A stretch of 12,241 bases of DNA from JAYQPQ01 sp038145405 (GCA_038145405.1 JAYQPQ010000053.1:1-12241); one strand, 5' to 3'. Counted from the first letter of the stretch, positions 1-7,074 are shown. Made by a program: numbers and translations. The notes: generated by a model not told the origin, from the sequence alone.

Positions 1-213
1 GATCTCGGCCTGGTTGCGACCACCGGCCGTGCGGTAGGAACCCACGTCGACCTCGACCAGGCCGATCACGTCCGGATCCAGCTCGCGAAACCAGTCGATC
101 AGGCTTTCCAGGCGCGGCCCGGTGCGACGCAGATAGCCCATGCCGGGCAATAGGCGGTGAAAATGAGGGCCGGAACCCGTGCCATAGCGGATGTTATAAA
201 GCAAAAAACGCAT
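1..213 (-). CDS. Endonuclease/exonuclease/phosphatase (EEP) family protein, N-terminal part
   Basis: The first 71 codons of a leftward gene are present; it runs off the left edge. The product begins MRFLLYNIRYG and has LVEVD at residues 52-56. In the EEP (DNase I-like) fold these are the usual early NxR and metal-binding Glu motifs, here N7 and E54. Members cut phosphodiester bonds in nucleic acids or lipids using Mg2+, so the exact substrate cannot be told from this piece. The ATG at 213 is the natural start because the EEP domain begins at once, with no signal peptide. The gene is divergent from mrp and shares a 118-bp gap with it. The family call is fairly sure; the function within the family is open. 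Confidence 0.75.
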   Translation of the reverse strand, partial: MRFLLYNIRYGTGSGPHFHRLLPGMGYLRRTGPRLESLIDWFRELDPDVIGLVEVDVGSYRTAGGRNQAEI

Positions 214-285
214 GGTGGCAGTGTGCGATACCGCGGTGCATTGTGCCAGTGCTCAGACGGGTGCCAAGAGCCGGTCTGAATTCGT

Positions 286-291
286 TATACT
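286..291 (+). promoter_or_regulatory. Possible -10 element (TATACT) upstream of mrp
   Basis: TATACT lies 40 bp before the mrp start, in the gap between two divergent genes. No good -35 box is seen at 17 bp (only GCCAAG there), so this is a weak promoter call based on position and the -10 alone. Confidence 0.35.
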
Positions 292-331
292 CGCGGGCCA
301 AATTTGCCAAGTCCAGAGCCCAGCCCAGCCC

Positions 332-1189
332 ATGAATCAGCCCGAATCCGCACCCAAGGAACCGTTGCCCGGCGTGAAGCGCGTTATCGCTGTTGCCTCG
401 GGGAAGGGGGGGGTCGGCAAATCCACTACCGCGGTGAACCTGGCCCTGGCGCTGGCAGCCGAGGGCTACCAGACCGGCCTGTTGGACGCCGATATCTACG
501 GCCCGAGCTTGCCGACGATGCTGGGCGTTGACCCGGATACACGACCCGAAGTCGTCGGTGGCAACCGCTTTGCGCCCATCATGGCGCACGGCCTGCAAAC
601 GCTGTCTATGGGCAACCTGACAACCAAGGATACGCCTACCGTATGGCGCGGCCCCATGGCCTCGGGTGCGTTGCAGCAAATGATTAGCCAGACGCTCTGG
701 CACGAACTGGATTTTCTGGTGATCGACCTGCCGCCCGGCACCGGCGATATTCAGTTGACCCTGGCGCAAAAAGTGCCGCTGAGCGGCGCCGTGGTGGTCA
801 CTACCCCCCAGGATATCGCCCTGCTGGATGCCATAAAGGGCATCGAAATGTTTCGCAAGGTGCAGGTACCGGTGTTGGGCATCGTCGAGAATATGGCGCT
901 GCACATCTGTTCGAACTGCGGCCACCAGGAACATATTTTCGGCCAGGAGGGCGGCGCCCGCATCGCCGCCAAGTACGATACGCTCCTGCTTGGCAGCCTG
1001 CCGCTGGATATCCGCATTCGCCAGGATCTGGACGATGGCGTGCCGACACTGGTGAAGGCACCGGAGGGTGAGATTGCCGCCTTGTATCGGCAAGTGGCGC
1101 GTAATCTGGTAAGCAGCCTTGAAGGGCGGGAGGTCGAACCGGACTTCCCGGAAATCAGCATCGAAGACGTGGAAAGCAATGAGTATTAA
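332..1189 (+). CDS. apbC: Mrp/ApbC/NBP35-type iron-sulfur cluster carrier ATPase
   Basis: A 285-residue cytosolic P-loop ATPase of the Mrp/ApbC family, which binds a labile [4Fe-4S] cluster at a dimer interface and passes it to target proteins. Visible features are the deviant Walker A with two lysines (GKGGVGKST, residues 24-32), the switch I-like DADIYGPS (52-59), the Walker B/switch II DLPPGTGD (132-139) and the conserved ICSNCG with cluster ligands C193 and C196. E. coli ApbC carries an extra N-terminal MIP18/DUF59 domain; this protein lacks it and starts directly at the ATPase core, as short family members do. The ATG at 332 was chosen because the open frame upstream to 212 reads through promoter-like sequence and shows no family homology. 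Its last codons overlap the dcd start by 11 bp. The P-loop lysine-glycine stretch is encoded by a run of eight G. Confidence 0.93.
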   Translation: MNQPESAPKEPLPGVKRVIAVASGKGGVGKSTTAVNLALALAAEGYQTGLLDADIYGPSLPTMLGVDPDTRPEVVGGNRFAPIMAHGLQTLSMGNLTTKDTPTVWRGPMASGALQQMISQTLWHELDFLVIDLPPGTGDIQLTLAQKVPLSGAVVVTTPQDIALLDAIKGIEMFRKVQVPVLGIVENMALHICSNCGHQEHIFGQEGGARIAAKYDTLLLGSLPLDIRIRQDLDDGVPTLVKAPEGEIAALYRQVARNLVSSLEGREVEPDFPEISIEDVESNEY

Positions 1190-1745
1190 GTCGGACAAGT
1201 GGATTCGCCGCATGGCGGCAGAGCAGGGCATGATCGAGCCCTTTGAGTCGGGTCAGGTGCGCCAGAACGGCAACGGCCGTATCGTCTCCTACGGTACCTC
1301 CAGCTACGGCTACGACGTGCGCTGTGCCGACGAGTTCAAGATCTTCACCAACGTGCATTCGGCCACGGTCGACCCCAAGAACTTCGACGAATCCAGCTTT
1401 GTCGACATCCAAAGCGACTGCTGCGTTATCCCGCCCAATTCCTTCGCCCTGGCGCGCACCGTGGAGTACTTCCGCATTCCGCGCTCGGTCCTGACCATCT
1501 GCCTGGGTAAATCCACCTACGCCCGCTGCGGCATTATCGTCAACGTCACCCCGCTGGAGCCAGAGTGGGAAGGCCACGTCACCCTGGAGTTCTCCAACAC
1601 CACCAGTCTGCCGGCCAAGATTTACGCCAACGAGGGCGTGGCTCAGATGCTCTTCTTCGAAGCCGACGAAGTCTGCGAAACCAGCTACAAGGATCGAGGC
1701 GGGAAGTATCAGGGGCAGACCGGGGTTACGCTTCCCAAAACCTGA
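1179..1745 (+). CDS. dcd: dCTP deaminase
   Basis: The product is 188 residues, the length usual in Pseudomonas (E. coli is slightly longer). It deaminates dCTP to dUTP, feeding dTMP synthesis through dUTPase. It belongs to the trimeric dUTPase-like fold. Signature segments seen are SSYGYDVRCADEF (41-53), PPNSFALARTVEYFRIP (85-101), GKSTYARCG (110-118) and HVTLEFSN (133-140), in which E137 is the expected catalytic general base. The C-terminal GGKYQGQTGVTLP (174-186) is the flexible lid over the nucleotide. The ATG at 1179 matches the family N-terminus MSIKSDKWIRRM and has GGAAAG just upstream inside mrp; an earlier in-frame start would add 20 residues with no homology. The overlap with mrp suggests translational coupling. 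Confidence 0.97.
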   Translation: MSIKSDKWIRRMAAEQGMIEPFESGQVRQNGNGRIVSYGTSSYGYDVRCADEFKIFTNVHSATVDPKNFDESSFVDIQSDCCVIPPNSFALARTVEYFRIPRSVLTICLGKSTYARCGIIVNVTPLEPEWEGHVTLEFSNTTSLPAKIYANEGVAQMLFFEADEVCETSYKDRGGKYQGQTGVTLPKT

Positions 1746-1760
1746 TTGACGCTCGCTGAC

Positions 1761-2027
1761 ATGCCCATTCAAATCGTTATAAATGGAAGAGAAATAACCA
1801 ATCCCCTAGTGAAGTTTGTGATTGGCCTGGGTACCTTTCTGGTCGCTGCCATTTTTGCAGCTTTCCTTATCTTTGTTGTGTTGCCGCTGGTCGGCTTCGT
1901 AGTGACTCTGTCGCTCGGCTTGGTGGGCGTGATTTTCCTGGCGCTGGTGATTGCCATCCCCCTAATCGTGGGAGGCGCCATACTGGGTGCGATACTGAGT
2001 TTGCTGATGTCTCCCTTCAGTCTATGA
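1761..2027 (+). CDS. Small hydrophobic membrane protein of unknown function
   Basis: An 88-residue protein with a short polar N-terminus (MPIQIVINGREI) followed by almost continuous hydrophobic sequence from about residue 18 to 83, broken by Pro42 and Pro67. This fits two or three membrane segments, rich in Gly, Val, Leu and Ile. No catalytic motif is seen. It begins 15 bp after the dcd stop and is probably in the same transcript. A TTG at 1746, in the same frame, would add five residues; the ATG at 1761 is preferred although neither has a clear ribosome binding site. Its stop overlaps the end of the leftward pobA fragment. The strong hydrophobic pattern supports a real gene; I do not recognise a family. 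Confidence 0.65.
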   Translation: MPIQIVINGREITNPLVKFVIGLGTFLVAAIFAAFLIFVVLPLVGFVVTLSLGLVGVIFLALVIAIPLIVGGAILGAILSLLMSPFSL

Positions 2028-2204
2028 ACCCCCACATCTTTCCAGCACGCCGGCACGAATGCGCGCCTCGACATAGACGCGGTCGCGGCGCTCGATCACG
2101 ACGTTATCGATACCCTGCCCATGTAGTAGCTGGGAGAGAATCAGCCCGGCAGGGCCAGCACCGATGATGATGACCTGGGTTTGGATCACGGGAGGGCGTC
2201 TCAC
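2022..2204 (-). pseudogene. pobA: Truncated 4-hydroxybenzoate 3-monooxygenase (pobA) remnant
   Basis: Read leftward, the first 55 codons match the N-terminus of the FAD enzyme p-hydroxybenzoate hydroxylase. They contain TQVIIIGAGPAGL (dinucleotide-binding GxGxxG at G15, G17, G20), LLHGQGIDNVVIER (the acidic end of the second beta strand) and ARIRAGVLE, a PobA hallmark near the FAD site. Homology stops after AGVLE at about position 2040; five unrelated residues and a TAG follow, whereas the intact enzyme is near 390 residues. The remaining FAD, NADPH and substrate regions are absent, and the adjacent DNA is the end of the small membrane protein gene. Possible starts are GTG at 2204 or 2189. 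The enzyme would have converted 4-hydroxybenzoate to protocatechuate. I infer a deletion scar, not a functional mini-protein. Confidence 0.8.
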
Positions 2205-2305
2205 GCTTGCTGCACCACTGCGGTGGGGTTCTTTTTGAAATTCATGTCGAGGGTGTGGAGGCCGCTTTTTAGTTTCTGTATGCCTGAGGCAAAGCGAAGA
2301 GAGCC

Positions 2306-2992
2306 CTAGCTCTCAATATGCATAGAGTACTCGGCACCGTCATCCTCGGTGTGATGAATCTGCACCAAACGATAATTCAGGGTGGGCGCAAACCAGACCA
2401 GGGTCTCGCGGTCGTCGTCTTCAGTAACGCGCTTGAGTTTCAGCGCCAGCATTTCCTGGCCATCGACATTGATTAACTCTTCGCCCAAGCGTTCAAAGGT
2501 GAAGTCGCGCAGGCGGCCGCGGTCGACTACCTGGTAGCTGGGCATATCGATACCCTGGGCCAAATCCAGCTCCATGAGGTACTGATAGAGGGTGCGATCG
2601 GTGTAGCCGGGCAGCAGGGGCAGCACGCGACGGTCGTCGCGTCGCTCGTAGGTCACCTCGCCGGTTTCCCAGTCGAAGCGGGTATTTTCCTCGCGGCGGA
2701 CGCCCAAAACACGTCGGCTGACGCGGTGTTCGATGGACTGATATTGGCCGTCCTCGGTGATGCGGAAATGGCTGCGTTCGTCGAGGCGGGCGATAAAGTT
2801 GGATGACTCGATCTTGAACAGGTAGGTGCCGTCGTCCAGGCGCGTCAAGGTGCGGGTGGTGCTGACGTCAAAACCTTCGAAGCGCGACTCGTACTCGTTG
2901 GAGAAAATGACCTCATCGGCATAGGCCGCAAGGGATGCCAGCAGGCCGAACAGCCAGGCCAAAGCGCGCACATCAGGTAGGAGGGTTCTCAT
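2306..2992 (-). CDS. DUF3108 domain-containing exported protein
   Basis: The 228-residue product has a hydrophobic N-terminus (about residues 9-24, ALAWLFGLLASLAAYA) that reads as a signal peptide with cleavage near AYA/DEV. The mature part is a beta-rich DUF3108 domain, recognisable by the repeated short strands and the closing segment WFAPTLNYRLVQIHHTEDD. The domain is of unknown function and probably periplasmic. It is the last gene of the purM-purN group, overlapping the end of purN by 20 bp; a DUF3108 gene next to purN is common in Pseudomonas relatives, but this shows conserved order, not a purine role. The ATG at 2992 has GGAG only 2 nt upstream, so a GTG at 2971, just after the purN stop, is an alternative start that keeps the signal peptide. 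A dyad (GAGAGC, 2299-2304; GCTCTC, 2309-2314) surrounds the stop codon without a T run. Confidence 0.82.
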   Translation of the reverse strand: MRTLLPDVRALAWLFGLLASLAAYADEVIFSNEYESRFEGFDVSTTRTLTRLDDGTYLFKIESSNFIARLDERSHFRITEDGQYQSIEHRVSRRVLGVRREENTRFDWETGEVTYERRDDRRVLPLLPGYTDRTLYQYLMELDLAQGIDMPSYQVVDRGRLRDFTFERLGEELINVDGQEMLALKLKRVTEDDDRETLVWFAPTLNYRLVQIHHTEDDGAEYSMHIES

Positions 2993-3635
2993 TGCTCCAT
3001 TGGATTCCGGTAGCGGGAATCAGTTCCCCGTCCAGATAAGCATGTTGCTCACGAAAGGACAAGCGGCCGCGCACAAACCAGTCCACGGCCTGGGGGTAAA
3101 TGCGATGTTCAATTTCGCGTTGCACGCGCTGTGCCAATTGCTGCTCATCTGAGTCGTCGATTCGCAGCCGGCCTTGCAGGATGGGGGGGCCGCCATCCAG
3201 CTCCTCGGTGACAAAGTGCACCGTTGCGCCATGCTCCCGGTCGTCGGCTTCAATCGCGCGTTGATGCGTATGTAAGCCGGGATATTTGGGCAACAGGGAG
3301 GGGTGGATGTTGATCAGCCGTCCCTCGAAGTGCCGCACAAAGAGCGGGCTGAGGATGCGCATATAGCCCGCTAACACCACCAGGTCGGCCTGGCAGTCTT
3401 CCAGCGCGCTGATCAGCACGCGGTCGTAGTCCTCGCGCGAGGCAAAGTCACGGTGGTTAATGACGCGGGTAGGAATGCCGGCGTAGGCGGCGCGCTGCAA
3501 CCCGAATGCCTCCGGGTTATTGCACAGCACCAGAACGATGTCGCCGGCCATGCGGCCTTCACCGCGGGCATCGATCAGCGCCTGCAGATTGGTGCCGCTG
3601 CCGGAGATAAGTACGGCGATACGGCTGGCTGACAT
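2973..3635 (-). CDS. purN: Phosphoribosylglycinamide formyltransferase (GAR transformylase 1)
   Basis: The enzyme transfers the formyl group of 10-formyltetrahydrofolate to GAR, the third step of purine synthesis in the cytosol. The 220-residue product shows the N-terminal phosphate-binding loop ISGSGTNLQAL (10-20), the catalytic INIHPSLLPKYPG (108-120) with N109 and H111, and the folate-side HFVTEELDGGP (140-150) with D147. These are the family's Asn-His-Asp catalytic set. The start ATG lies one base after the purM stop, so the pair is almost certainly one transcript with coupled translation. It is slightly longer than E. coli PurN because of a C-terminal tail of about ten residues. Confidence 0.97.
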   Translation of the reverse strand: MSASRIAVLISGSGTNLQALIDARGEGRMAGDIVLVLCNNPEAFGLQRAAYAGIPTRVINHRDFASREDYDRVLISALEDCQADLVVLAGYMRILSPLFVRHFEGRLINIHPSLLPKYPGLHTHQRAIEADDREHGATVHFVTEELDGGPPILQGRLRIDDSDEQQLAQRVQREIEHRIYPQAVDWFVRGRLSFREQHAYLDGELIPATGIQWSNENPPT

Positions 3636-3636
3636 G

Positions 3637-4680
3637 TCAGCGGTGATACTGAATGACGGGCTGATCGGTCTTCAACGACTGTAGGTGGCCGATGATCCAG
3701 GCGTCCTCGCCCAGGGAGCTAAGCAGCTCAAGGGCTTTGTCTGCCACTGCTTTGGGAACGGAGATGATCATGCCGGCACCGCAATTGAAAGTGCGCAGCA
3801 TCTCGGCATCATCCAATCCGGTCTGCTCCTTCAACCAGCTGAAAACCGGCGGCATGCCCCAACTGCCCAGTTCGATGGTGGCACCGACACCGCGCGGCAA
3901 TACGCGCGGCAGGTTTTCCGTAATGCCGCCGCCGGTAATGTGGGCGATGGCATGTACAGGTAGGGTTTTCAGCAGGCGCAGTATGGCTTTGACGTAGATT
4001 CGCGTGGGCGCTAGCAGGGCGTCGGCCAGGGGCTGGTCGCCGATGCGCGTGTTATTCACATCGATCTGATTGGCTTCCAGCACCTTGCGCACCAGCGAAT
4101 AGCCGTTGGAATGGACGCCACTGGAGCGCAGACCAATCAGGCAGTCGCTTAGCTGCACACTGGAGCCGTCGATAATTTCAGATTTTTCCACCACGCCGAC
4201 ACAGAATCCGGCCAGGTCGTATTCCTCATCCGGATACATGCCAGGCATTTCGGCGGTTTCGCCACCAACCAGGGAGCAGCCAGCCTGCTCACAACCATCG
4301 GCAATACCCTTGATGACCTCGGCAGCAACGTCGACGTTGAGCGCGCCGGTCGCGTAATAATCGAGGAAGAAGAGGGGTTCGGCGCCAGAGACCACCAGGT
4401 CGTTGACGCACATGGCCACCAGGTCGATGCCGATAGTGTCGTGACGACCGAATTTCTGCGCTAGTTTCAGCTTGGTACCAACGCCGTCGGTGCCGGACAC
4501 CAGCACGGGTTCGCGATAGTGATTGGGGATTTCACACAGGGCGCCAAAGCCGCCGAGGCCAGCCATGACCTCCGGGCGTCGCGTCTGTTTGGCATAGCCC
4601 TTGATGCGGTCAACCAGGGCATTGCCAGCGTCAATATCCACGCCGGCGTCTCGATACGTCAGGATTCTTTTGTTGGCCAT
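3637..4680 (-). CDS. purM: Phosphoribosylformylglycinamidine cyclo-ligase (AIR synthetase)
   Basis: PurM closes the imidazole ring of FGAM to AIR using ATP, step five of purine synthesis. The 347-residue length matches the family. Motifs are TYRDAGVDIDAGNALV (8-23), GTDGVGTKLKLA (63-74), the metal/ATP-binding IDLVAMCVNDL (85-95), GGETAEMPGMYP (139-150) and HITGGGITENLPR (247-259). The ATG at 4680 is preferred over the GTG two codons upstream because GGAAG sits 5 nt before the ATG but would be too close to the GTG, and MANKRILTYRDAG lines up with the family N-terminus. It is first in a leftward group purM-purN-DUF3108 and divergent from the DUF2066 gene. Confidence 0.97.
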   Translation of the reverse strand: MANKRILTYRDAGVDIDAGNALVDRIKGYAKQTRRPEVMAGLGGFGALCEIPNHYREPVLVSGTDGVGTKLKLAQKFGRHDTIGIDLVAMCVNDLVVSGAEPLFFLDYYATGALNVDVAAEVIKGIADGCEQAGCSLVGGETAEMPGMYPDEEYDLAGFCVGVVEKSEIIDGSSVQLSDCLIGLRSSGVHSNGYSLVRKVLEANQIDVNNTRIGDQPLADALLAPTRIYVKAILRLLKTLPVHAIAHITGGGITENLPRVLPRGVGATIELGSWGMPPVFSWLKEQTGLDDAEMLRTFNCGAGMIISVPKAVADKALELLSSLGEDAWIIGHLQSLKTDQPVIQYHR

Positions 4681-4703
4681 ATTCACTTCCGTCGGGGACG
4701 CGC

Positions 4704-4709
4704 ATTCTA
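4704..4709 (-). promoter_or_regulatory. Possible -10 element (TAGAAT) for purM
   Basis: Read leftward, TAGAAT followed by a GC-rich GCGCGTCCCC lies 23 bp upstream of the purM ATG. The -35 at 17 bp is CGCCAA, a poor match, so activity may be weak or need an activator. No clear PurR-type operator was seen. Confidence 0.4.
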
Positions 4710-4778
4710 CCGCAGCTGGGATCGATTTGGCGGATTTCCGGCGCTGAGAATTCGCTGCGGGTTGTGTACACTGGCGCG

Positions 4779-5825
4779 ATGAAATTCCCGCCGCAACCGT
4801 CCCTGCAGGGAGTGCTTTTCAGCGCCCTGATTTGCCTGCTGTTCTGGAGTCAGACTGTGTCGGCCGAGGTATTGGTCAACCACCTCTACCAGGCCCGGGT
4901 AGCGCTGCCCGACCGCAGTACCGCCGCGCAACAGGCGGCGATTCGGCAGGGGCTGGCCCAGGTGCTGGTCAAGGTATCCGGCTACAGCGGTACCCCGGGC
5001 TTTACTGGGGTGGCCGACGAGTTGGCGCGGGCCGATCGCTATCTGCTCGAATTCTCCATCGAATCCCAGCCCCAGGTGGCGGCGGACGGCCTGGCCACCC
5101 AGCCGGGCGAAGCGCTGTGGATGCGCTTTAATCAGGAGCAGGTCGATGCTCTGGTGCGACGTTGGGAAATTCCTGTATGGCCCTCGTCGCGACCCGAAAT
5201 TGCCCTGCGCCTGCAGGCGCCGCTGGCCGGCCAGTGGATAAGCCTGAAAGCGTCTCAATATCCGGCGGCTGCCGCCCTGCTGGCCCAGCAGGCCTTTGCC
5301 CGGGGAATAAGCATCAGCCTGCTGGACCCCGCGTCGGCACCGCCTCCCGACAACCCGGATTATCTCGGCGAGCTTTGGCTGGCGCTAGATCGTTTTGGCC
5401 AGCAGCAGGTCAGTTTGACGGTGGTACGTCCGGGCGGCGCCGCGATGCAGGCCGAGGCCGGGGCAAACGGCCTGGCTGGCGCCATGCAGGCAGCGCTGGA
5501 TCAGTTGGTGGACAGGCTGTCCCTGGCACAGTCCTTTGTCGCCGGTGGAGCGCCCGGCGGGCAGATCATTCTGGAACTGCGTGGAATCACCACATTGACG
5601 GCCTATCAGCGCGCGCTGGAAAGTCTGCGCTCGTTGGAAATGGTCGACCGCGTGCAGGTGTTGCAACTGGATACCCAGCAGGTCCAGGTGCGCGTCTCGC
5701 TGGCCGCGAATCTGGGCCTGTTGCTGGATGCCTTGATCCATCAGGGTGTTCTGCTGCCGGCAGAATCGGGTTTGGCGCCGCCGGGTCCCGGCGAGCCGCT
5801 GCTGCTGAACTACCGCGAGCGCTAG
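4779..5825 (+). CDS. DUF2066 domain-containing exported protein
   Basis: A 348-residue protein with a clear signal peptide: KFPPQPS at the start, a hydrophobic core at about residues 11-25 and cleavage after VSA (residue 29). The mature part begins EVLVNHLYQARVALPDRS and contains RQGLAQVLVKVSGYS (56-70), the segment by which DUF2066 proteins are recognised (VNxLYxAxVxVxDxS and QVLVKVSG). Its function is unknown; it is probably periplasmic. The gene lies between purM (divergent) and hda (3 bp downstream), the same order as in Pseudomonas. The ATG at 4779 was chosen over a GTG at 4764 because the signal peptide begins there. No ribosome binding site is obvious. Confidence 0.88.
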   Translation: MKFPPQPSLQGVLFSALICLLFWSQTVSAEVLVNHLYQARVALPDRSTAAQQAAIRQGLAQVLVKVSGYSGTPGFTGVADELARADRYLLEFSIESQPQVAADGLATQPGEALWMRFNQEQVDALVRRWEIPVWPSSRPEIALRLQAPLAGQWISLKASQYPAAAALLAQQAFARGISISLLDPASAPPPDNPDYLGELWLALDRFGQQQVSLTVVRPGGAAMQAEAGANGLAGAMQAALDQLVDRLSLAQSFVAGGAPGGQIILELRGITTLTAYQRALESLRSLEMVDRVQVLQLDTQQVQVRVSLAANLGLLLDALIHQGVLLPAESGLAPPGPGEPLLLNYRER

Positions 5826-5828
5826 CCG

Positions 5829-6533
5829 GTGAGCCAGCAGATCAGTCTGCCCCTTCGCCTGCAGGATTGGGCCAGTTTCGAGAATTTTTACCTGGCGCCG
5901 GGTTCAGCTGCGCTCGCCTTGCCCGGCCTGCTGCAAAGCGCCGATTGGCAGGTGGCCTATCTGTCTGGCGCGGCAAGTTCGGGAAAAACGCACCTGCTGC
6001 ACGCCTGCTGTCGATATTGGCAGGAGCAGCGCCAGGCGCAAGTCATCTATCTGCCGCTCGCCGAGCTGGCAGAAGCCGGACCGGTAGTACTGGATGGCAT
6101 CCAGAATTATGCTTTGGTGGCGCTGGACGACCTCGACAGCATTGCCGGAGATAGCGGCTGGGAGGAGGGCATATTCCATCTGTTCAATGCGCTGCAGATC
6201 CAGGGCGGACGCCTGCTGATTGCCGCGCAGGCACCCCCCGCGAGCCTGGCGGTGCAGCTGCCGGATTTGCGCTCGCGCTTGCTGTCCGGTTCCAGCTGGC
6301 GTCTCGAGCCGCTGGACGAGCCCGCCCTGCGTCAGGCCCTGACCGGGCGGGCCGAGCGCTTGGGACTAGTACTTCCCGCAGGGGTTCTGGATTATCTTTT
6401 CCGGCGCTTTTCGCGCGATAGCCGTTCCCTGTTTGGCCTGCTCGATCAGCTCGATCGTTATGCTTTTGAACACCAGCGCCAGCTGACGCTGCCACTGGTC
6501 CGCGCATTCCTGCAACAGCAGGAGGGGGTATAG
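5829..6533 (+). CDS. hda: DnaA regulatory inactivator Hda
   Basis: A 234-residue AAA+ protein homologous to the ATPase part of DnaA. Hda joins the sliding clamp after replication starts and makes DnaA hydrolyse its ATP (RIDA), stopping re-initiation. The N-terminal QISLPL (residues 4-9) fits the clamp-binding motif. Next come the Walker A GAASSGKT (47-54), Walker B LVALDDLD (96-103) and the box VII/arginine-finger region DLRSRL (146-151, R150). The C-terminal helical lid ends with a DnaA-like RDSRSLFGLLDQLDRYAF stretch. The start is GTG, 3 bp after the DUF2066 stop, with no clear ribosome binding site; no ATG lies between it and the clamp motif. Weak initiation and coupling to the upstream gene would suit a low-abundance regulator, but that is inference. 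Confidence 0.93.
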   Translation: MSQQISLPLRLQDWASFENFYLAPGSAALALPGLLQSADWQVAYLSGAASSGKTHLLHACCRYWQEQRQAQVIYLPLAELAEAGPVVLDGIQNYALVALDDLDSIAGDSGWEEGIFHLFNALQIQGGRLLIAAQAPPASLAVQLPDLRSRLLSGSSWRLEPLDEPALRQALTGRAERLGLVLPAGVLDYLFRRFSRDSRSLFGLLDQLDRYAFEHQRQLTLPLVRAFLQQQEGV

Positions 6534-6534
6534 C

Positions 6535-6918
6535 ATGAGTGACGAGGATAAAAAGTGGCGCGAACAACTGAGCGCCGAGGAATATCGCATCTGCCGCGAA
6601 AAGGGCACGGAGCGGCCCTTCACCGGCCGCTACTGGAACCATTGGGAGTCTGGCCAGTATCTGTGTCGCTGTTGCGGCAAGCCGCTGTTCGAGGCGGAAG
6701 CCAAATTTGATGCCGGCTGCGGCTGGCCTAGTTTTTCCCAGCCGCTGCTGGGCGAGGACATAGCCGAGCATCGAGATACCAGTTACGGCATGGTGCGCAC
6801 CGAGGTCACCTGCCGCCATTGCGGCAGCCATTTGGGCCATGTATTTGACGATGGTCCGGCGCCGACCGGCTTGCGCTACTGCATCAATTCTGCTTCCATT
6901 CGGCACGAGAAGGATTGA
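6535..6918 (+). CDS. msrB: Peptide-methionine (R)-S-oxide reductase MsrB
   Basis: The 127-residue cytosolic enzyme reduces methionine-R-sulfoxide in oxidised proteins, recycled by thioredoxin. It is a stand-alone MsrB domain. Zinc-site CxxC pairs are C44/C47 (CRCC) and C93/C96 (CRHC); GCGWPSF (61-67) and GHVFDDGP (101-108) form the substrate pocket; the catalytic cysteine is C116 in RYCINS. C62 sits where many MsrB enzymes have the recycling cysteine, but I cannot prove that role. The ATG is 1 bp after the hda stop, with a strong AGGAGG inside the 3' end of hda, so it is probably expressed with hda. The tRNA promoter follows at once. Confidence 0.96.
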   Translation: MSDEDKKWREQLSAEEYRICREKGTERPFTGRYWNHWESGQYLCRCCGKPLFEAEAKFDAGCGWPSFSQPLLGEDIAEHRDTSYGMVRTEVTCRHCGSHLGHVFDDGPAPTGLRYCINSASIRHEKD

Positions 6919-6932
6919 CGCCGGGATTCGTC

Positions 6933-6961
6933 TTGACACCCCCCCGGGGTGTTCATAGAAT
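6933..6961 (+). promoter_or_regulatory. Sigma-70 promoter of the tRNA-Glu/tRNA-Gly pair
   Basis: A perfect -35 TTGACA (6933-6938), a 17-bp spacer and -10 TAGAAT (6956-6961) are followed by a GC-rich GCGCGCCTC discriminator. This is the usual layout of strong stable-RNA promoters under growth-rate/stringent control. It starts 15 bp after msrB, 29 bp before tRNA-Glu. The spacer holds an inverted repeat (ACACCCC/GGGGTGT). Confidence 0.9.
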
Positions 6962-6990
6962 GCGCGCCTCTTTGACTTGTACGTGCGTCT

Positions 6991-7066
6991 GTCCCCTTCG
7001 TCTAGAGGCCTAGGACACGACCCTTTCACGGTTGTAACAGGGGTTCGAATCCCCTAGGGGACGCCA
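6991..7066 (+). tRNA. tRNA-Glu (anticodon TTC)
   Basis: A 76-nt cloverleaf close to E. coli tRNA-Glu: acceptor GTCCCCT pairs with AGGGGAC, anticodon stem CGACC/GGTTG (one G-T pair) holds loop CTTTCAC with TTC at 7025-7027, and the T loop is GTTCGAAT-like. Discriminator G and an encoded CCA end the gene. Eight T separate it from tRNA-Gly; the two are surely co-transcribed. Confidence 0.97.
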
Positions 7067-7074
7067 TTTTTTTT

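Noticed and set aside
194..1231. 345-codon leftward open frame opposite mrp
   Set aside because: Antisense shadow, rich in Arg, His and Gln, with no family pattern; mrp on the other strand is certain.
2205..2270. Weak stem (CCAC/GTGG near 2214) followed by TTTTT as a terminator for the dcd group
   Set aside because: The stem is only about 4 bp and the T run is several bases away, too weak to list.
5162..6154. 330-codon rightward open frame overlapping the DUF2066 and hda genes
   Set aside because: A Gly/Arg/Ala-rich shadow frame; both real genes in other frames have clear family motifs.
6184..7029. 281-codon leftward open frame opposite hda and msrB
   Set aside because: Antisense shadow of two well-supported genes; it also reads through the tRNA promoter.
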